7,189 bases of DNA from Alphaproteobacteria bacterium (GTDB taxonomy: Bacteria; Myxococcota_A; UBA796; GCA-2862545): contig JACKER010000084.1 in NCBI GenBank assembly GCA_020632925.1, positions 1-7,189 of the forward strand, given 5' to 3'. Under the pieces are notes generated by a model, which saw nothing but the letters and a program-made list of their open reading frames with translations, was not told where the DNA came from and did no database searches. Position 1 is the stretch's first letter, and each line of letters opens with the position of its first letter. The translations under genes were made by a program, and so were the position numbers. Shown here piece after piece: positions 5,585-7,189 of the stretch.

Positions 5585-6772
5585 GTGAGGAAGTCCATCG
5601 CGGTGGTGAGCGCGCTATTCGCCCTGGCCTGTGGGGCCGGTGACCAGGCGATCCGGGACGCGTACGAGGCGGCGAGGGCCGAGGCGAGCGCCCGGGGGGC
5701 GGCGGATCCCGCGGGTGCGCCGGACCTCGTGCTCCACCTCTCGCGACCGGCGGCGCAGCGCCTCGTGGACCAGGGGGTCGCGACCGGTGTGAACTACAAG
5801 GAGGAGCTCGCGGTCGTCCCCGGGCTCACGATCACGCCGAACGTCGACCTGAAGCGCGTCGTGCTCGTCGACAAGGAGCGTCCGACCTGCCCCTCCTGCC
5901 TGGTCGCCGACGTGACCCTGAAGGGGACGCTGCGCTACGAGAGCAAGCTGCTCGGCGCCGACCGCGTGCCGCTGGACGCCACGGCCCGCGTGACGGTCGA
6001 GCTGGACCTGCCGGAGCGCAAGAAGGGGTGGGCCGTCCGCGCGCGGCTGACCGACGTGAAGAAGCCCGTCGTCGAGCTGGGCAAGATCCCGTCGCAGATC
6101 ACGAAGCTCGCGTCCGACCCGCTCGAGAGCTGGCTGAACGGGCAGATCGGCACCCTCGAGCCCTTCGTGCTGGGCACGTTCACCGGCGACGACCTGCCGC
6201 TGGTGGCCCTGCAGCGCGTGGTCGCGGAGGACGGCGGGCTGCGCGTGGAGATGCAGTCCGACGCGTTGCGGCGGGGCACGGTGGACCCGACGGTCGCACC
6301 GCCGGCGGACGGGCTGCGGCTGGACGCTGCCGCGAGCTCGCTCGTGTGGATCGGGCGGCGCGAGGCGTTCGCGCTGGGCCCGCAGTCCGACCTCGAGATC
6401 GCCGCGATCCCGGACCGGCTGGAGGTCTCGCAGGGACGGTTCACCCTGGACTTCCGCCTGTGGAAGCTCTCCCACGGCTCCTGGTGGCGGGACGTGCGGG
6501 CGACGGGCACCGCCGAGCTCAAGAAGCGCAAGATCAAGCTGGTCGCCGACGACGTGGAGCAGCTGGACCAGTCCAAGGGCGCGACGCTCGCGGATCCGCT
6601 GGCTGCCCTGGCGCAGGGGCGGGTGCTGGAGGAGATCGCGAACAACCTCACCCGCTCGCTGCCGACCCCGCCCCCGCCGGCCGCCGGCGGCACGGGCCTG
6701 ACCACCGTCCTCGGCACGCTCGACGGTGATGGGGACCGCGTCCTGCTCACCGGCGACCTCGTCCCCGAGTAG
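5585..6772 (+). CDS. Predicted lipoprotein, possible lipid-binding beta-rich fold
   Basis: A 395-residue lipoprotein I cannot assign to a named family. The signal peptide has R2-K3, a hydrophobic core, and lipobox A13-L14-A15 before C16; Ala at -3 is less common than Leu but tolerated. Residue +2 is Gly, compatible with outer-membrane sorting under the enterobacterial rule. The mature part is rich in alternating hydrophobic strands, with a C102-P-S-C105 pair and a Pro-rich loop at about 360-366. Two halves look alike: a strand region, then LASDPLESWLNGQI (175-188) or LADPLAALAQGRVL (335-348), then a short C-terminal strand pair. This could be an internal duplication of the kind found in tubular lipid-binding (TULIP-like) proteins, but that is a guess from pattern. 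GTG 5585 gives the complete signal peptide and follows a GGGGG run at 5576-5580. It lies 29 bases after the Glu-Pro protein gene and probably belongs to the lspA operon. Confidence 0.88.
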   Translation: MRKSIAVVSALFALACGAGDQAIRDAYEAARAEASARGAADPAGAPDLVLHLSRPAAQRLVDQGVATGVNYKEELAVVPGLTITPNVDLKRVVLVDKERPTCPSCLVADVTLKGTLRYESKLLGADRVPLDATARVTVELDLPERKKGWAVRARLTDVKKPVVELGKIPSQITKLASDPLESWLNGQIGTLEPFVLGTFTGDDLPLVALQRVVAEDGGLRVEMQSDALRRGTVDPTVAPPADGLRLDAAASSLVWIGRREAFALGPQSDLEIAAIPDRLEVSQGRFTLDFRLWKLSHGSWWRDVRATGTAELKKRKIKLVADDVEQLDQSKGATLADPLAALAQGRVLEEIANNLTRSLPTPPPPAAGGTGLTTVLGTLDGDGDRVLLTGDLVPE

Positions 6773-6920
6773 CCACCCCTACGCTGCAACGCGAGGAACG
6801 TGTCCAGGCCCGCGTCGCGGCGAGATCGGCGGCACAATCGGGGGGTTCTCGCTGTCAAGATCGTGTCAAGCGCTGGAAAGACGCGAGAATGGCGCTATCT
6901 GGCGCGGCGCGGGGTTTCTC
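6773..6920. other. Intergenic spacer before the last lipoprotein gene
   Basis: This 148-base gap is the largest between genes in the window. It contains the direct repeat TGTCAAG at 6853-6859 and 6864-6870, about one helical turn apart, which could be a regulator site. GAGAAT at 6885-6890 matches four of six -10 positions, but nothing suitable sits 17 bases upstream on the plus strand. No stem followed by a T-run is present, so I call no terminator for the lspA-side operon. A break between transcription units here is plausible. Confidence 0.4.
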
Positions 6921-7189
6921 ATGTCGAATGTTTCCGCGCTCTGCAGCGCATCGTTCGTTCTGGTCGCCTGTGGCGGCTCGCTCTCCTACTACGACGCAGG
7001 TGCGCGCCTGGTCGACACCAACGACACGGGGATGCCCGACGTCGAGCTCCCCGAGGACACCGGTGGTCCGGCGGACGCGGACACCGATGCGGACGCCGAC
7101 AGCGACACGGACGCGGACACCGACAGCGACACGGACACCGACGCCGACACGGACGCCGACACGGACGCGGACACCGATCCGGGCGGCGG
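6921..7189 (+). CDS. Partial lipoprotein with Asp-X repeat tract, cut by the window edge
   Basis: The first 89 codons of a gene that runs off the right end. The signal peptide (1-16) has a hydrophobic core and a good lipobox, L14-V15-A16 before C17, followed by G-G-S. It has no Lys or Arg in the n-region, which is unusual. Residues 25-51 are an acidic linker (DTNDTG, PEDTGG), and from residue 52 to 86 every second residue is Asp, with Ala, Thr or Ser between. Tracts like this are common as stalks of surface lipoproteins in Myxococcota; they are acidic and could bind divalent cations loosely, but they lack the DxDxDG form of EF-hand or thrombospondin-3 repeats. The functional domain must lie beyond the edge. 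ATG 6921 is the only ATG or GTG in frame that fits the signal peptide; GGGG at 6911-6914 is a weak ribosome binding site. Confidence 0.85.
   Translation, partial: MSNVSALCSASFVLVACGGSLSYYDAGARLVDTNDTGMPDVELPEDTGGPADADTDADADSDTDADTDSDTDTDADTDADTDADTDPGG
7074..7178 (+). repeat. Alternating Asp-X low-complexity tract (GAC-NNN)
   Basis: There are 35 codons in which every other codon is GAC or GAT and the intervening codons are for Ala, Thr or Ser only (17 of them). The DNA is a degenerate six-base periodic array built from GACACC, GACGCG, GACACG and GACGCC. The mix of synonymous codons suggests selection on the protein pattern beyond simple slippage. Confidence 0.9.

Noticed and set aside
6853..6869. 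TTGACA-perfect -35 elements on the minus strand (complement of TGTCAA)
   Set aside because: No -10-like hexamer lies about 17 bases downstream, and the strand points into the 3' end of a plus-strand gene.

Overview
The window is high-GC DNA, very probably from a member of the Myxococcota or a related deltaproteobacterial-type lineage. This is inferred from the GC-rich third codon positions, the Lgt variant with a GCxxxGCCxG motif, the density of lipoprotein genes, and an alternating Asp-Ala/Thr/Ser tract of a kind common in that group. No species can be named from the sequence.

Layout, left to right. 1-161 holds no supported gene. 162-1613 (+) encodes a cysteine-rich protein with a HELFH zinc-protease-like motif, in DNA clearly lower in GC than the rest. 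Ten bases later, 1624-2502 (+) encodes a lipoprotein made of seven RCC1-like repeats, a predicted beta-propeller. It meets, tail to tail with no spacer, the minus-strand DUF1176-family gene (2503-3486). That gene overlaps the end of lgt (3483-4271, -) by four bases. lgt and lspA (4335-4958, +) are divergent, with 63 bases between their starts. After lspA come a Glu-Pro-repeat, single-membrane-span protein (4977-5555, +), a 395-residue lipoprotein (5585-6772, +), a 148-base spacer, and the start of another lipoprotein (6921 to the window edge, +) with a long Asp-X repeat.

How the genes fit together: Lgt attaches diacylglycerol to the lipobox cysteine of pre-prolipoproteins, and LspA then removes the signal peptide. 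Both enzymes are present head to head, and three genes in the window encode probable substrates, all with short signal peptides of 15-16 residues. The window therefore reads as a lipoprotein-maturation locus embedded among lipoprotein genes; the apolipoprotein N-acyltransferase (Lnt) is not in the window.

The points most worth a second look are these. A single in-frame TAG separates lspA from the Glu-Pro membrane protein, so the two could be one split or readthrough gene. Five of the seven propeller repeats carry a C-x9-C pair, and the other two lack both cysteines. The HExxH protein is unassigned and differs in composition from its surroundings. LspA has a long loop between its catalytic aspartates. 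No RNA gene, CRISPR array, insertion sequence or convincing terminator was seen.
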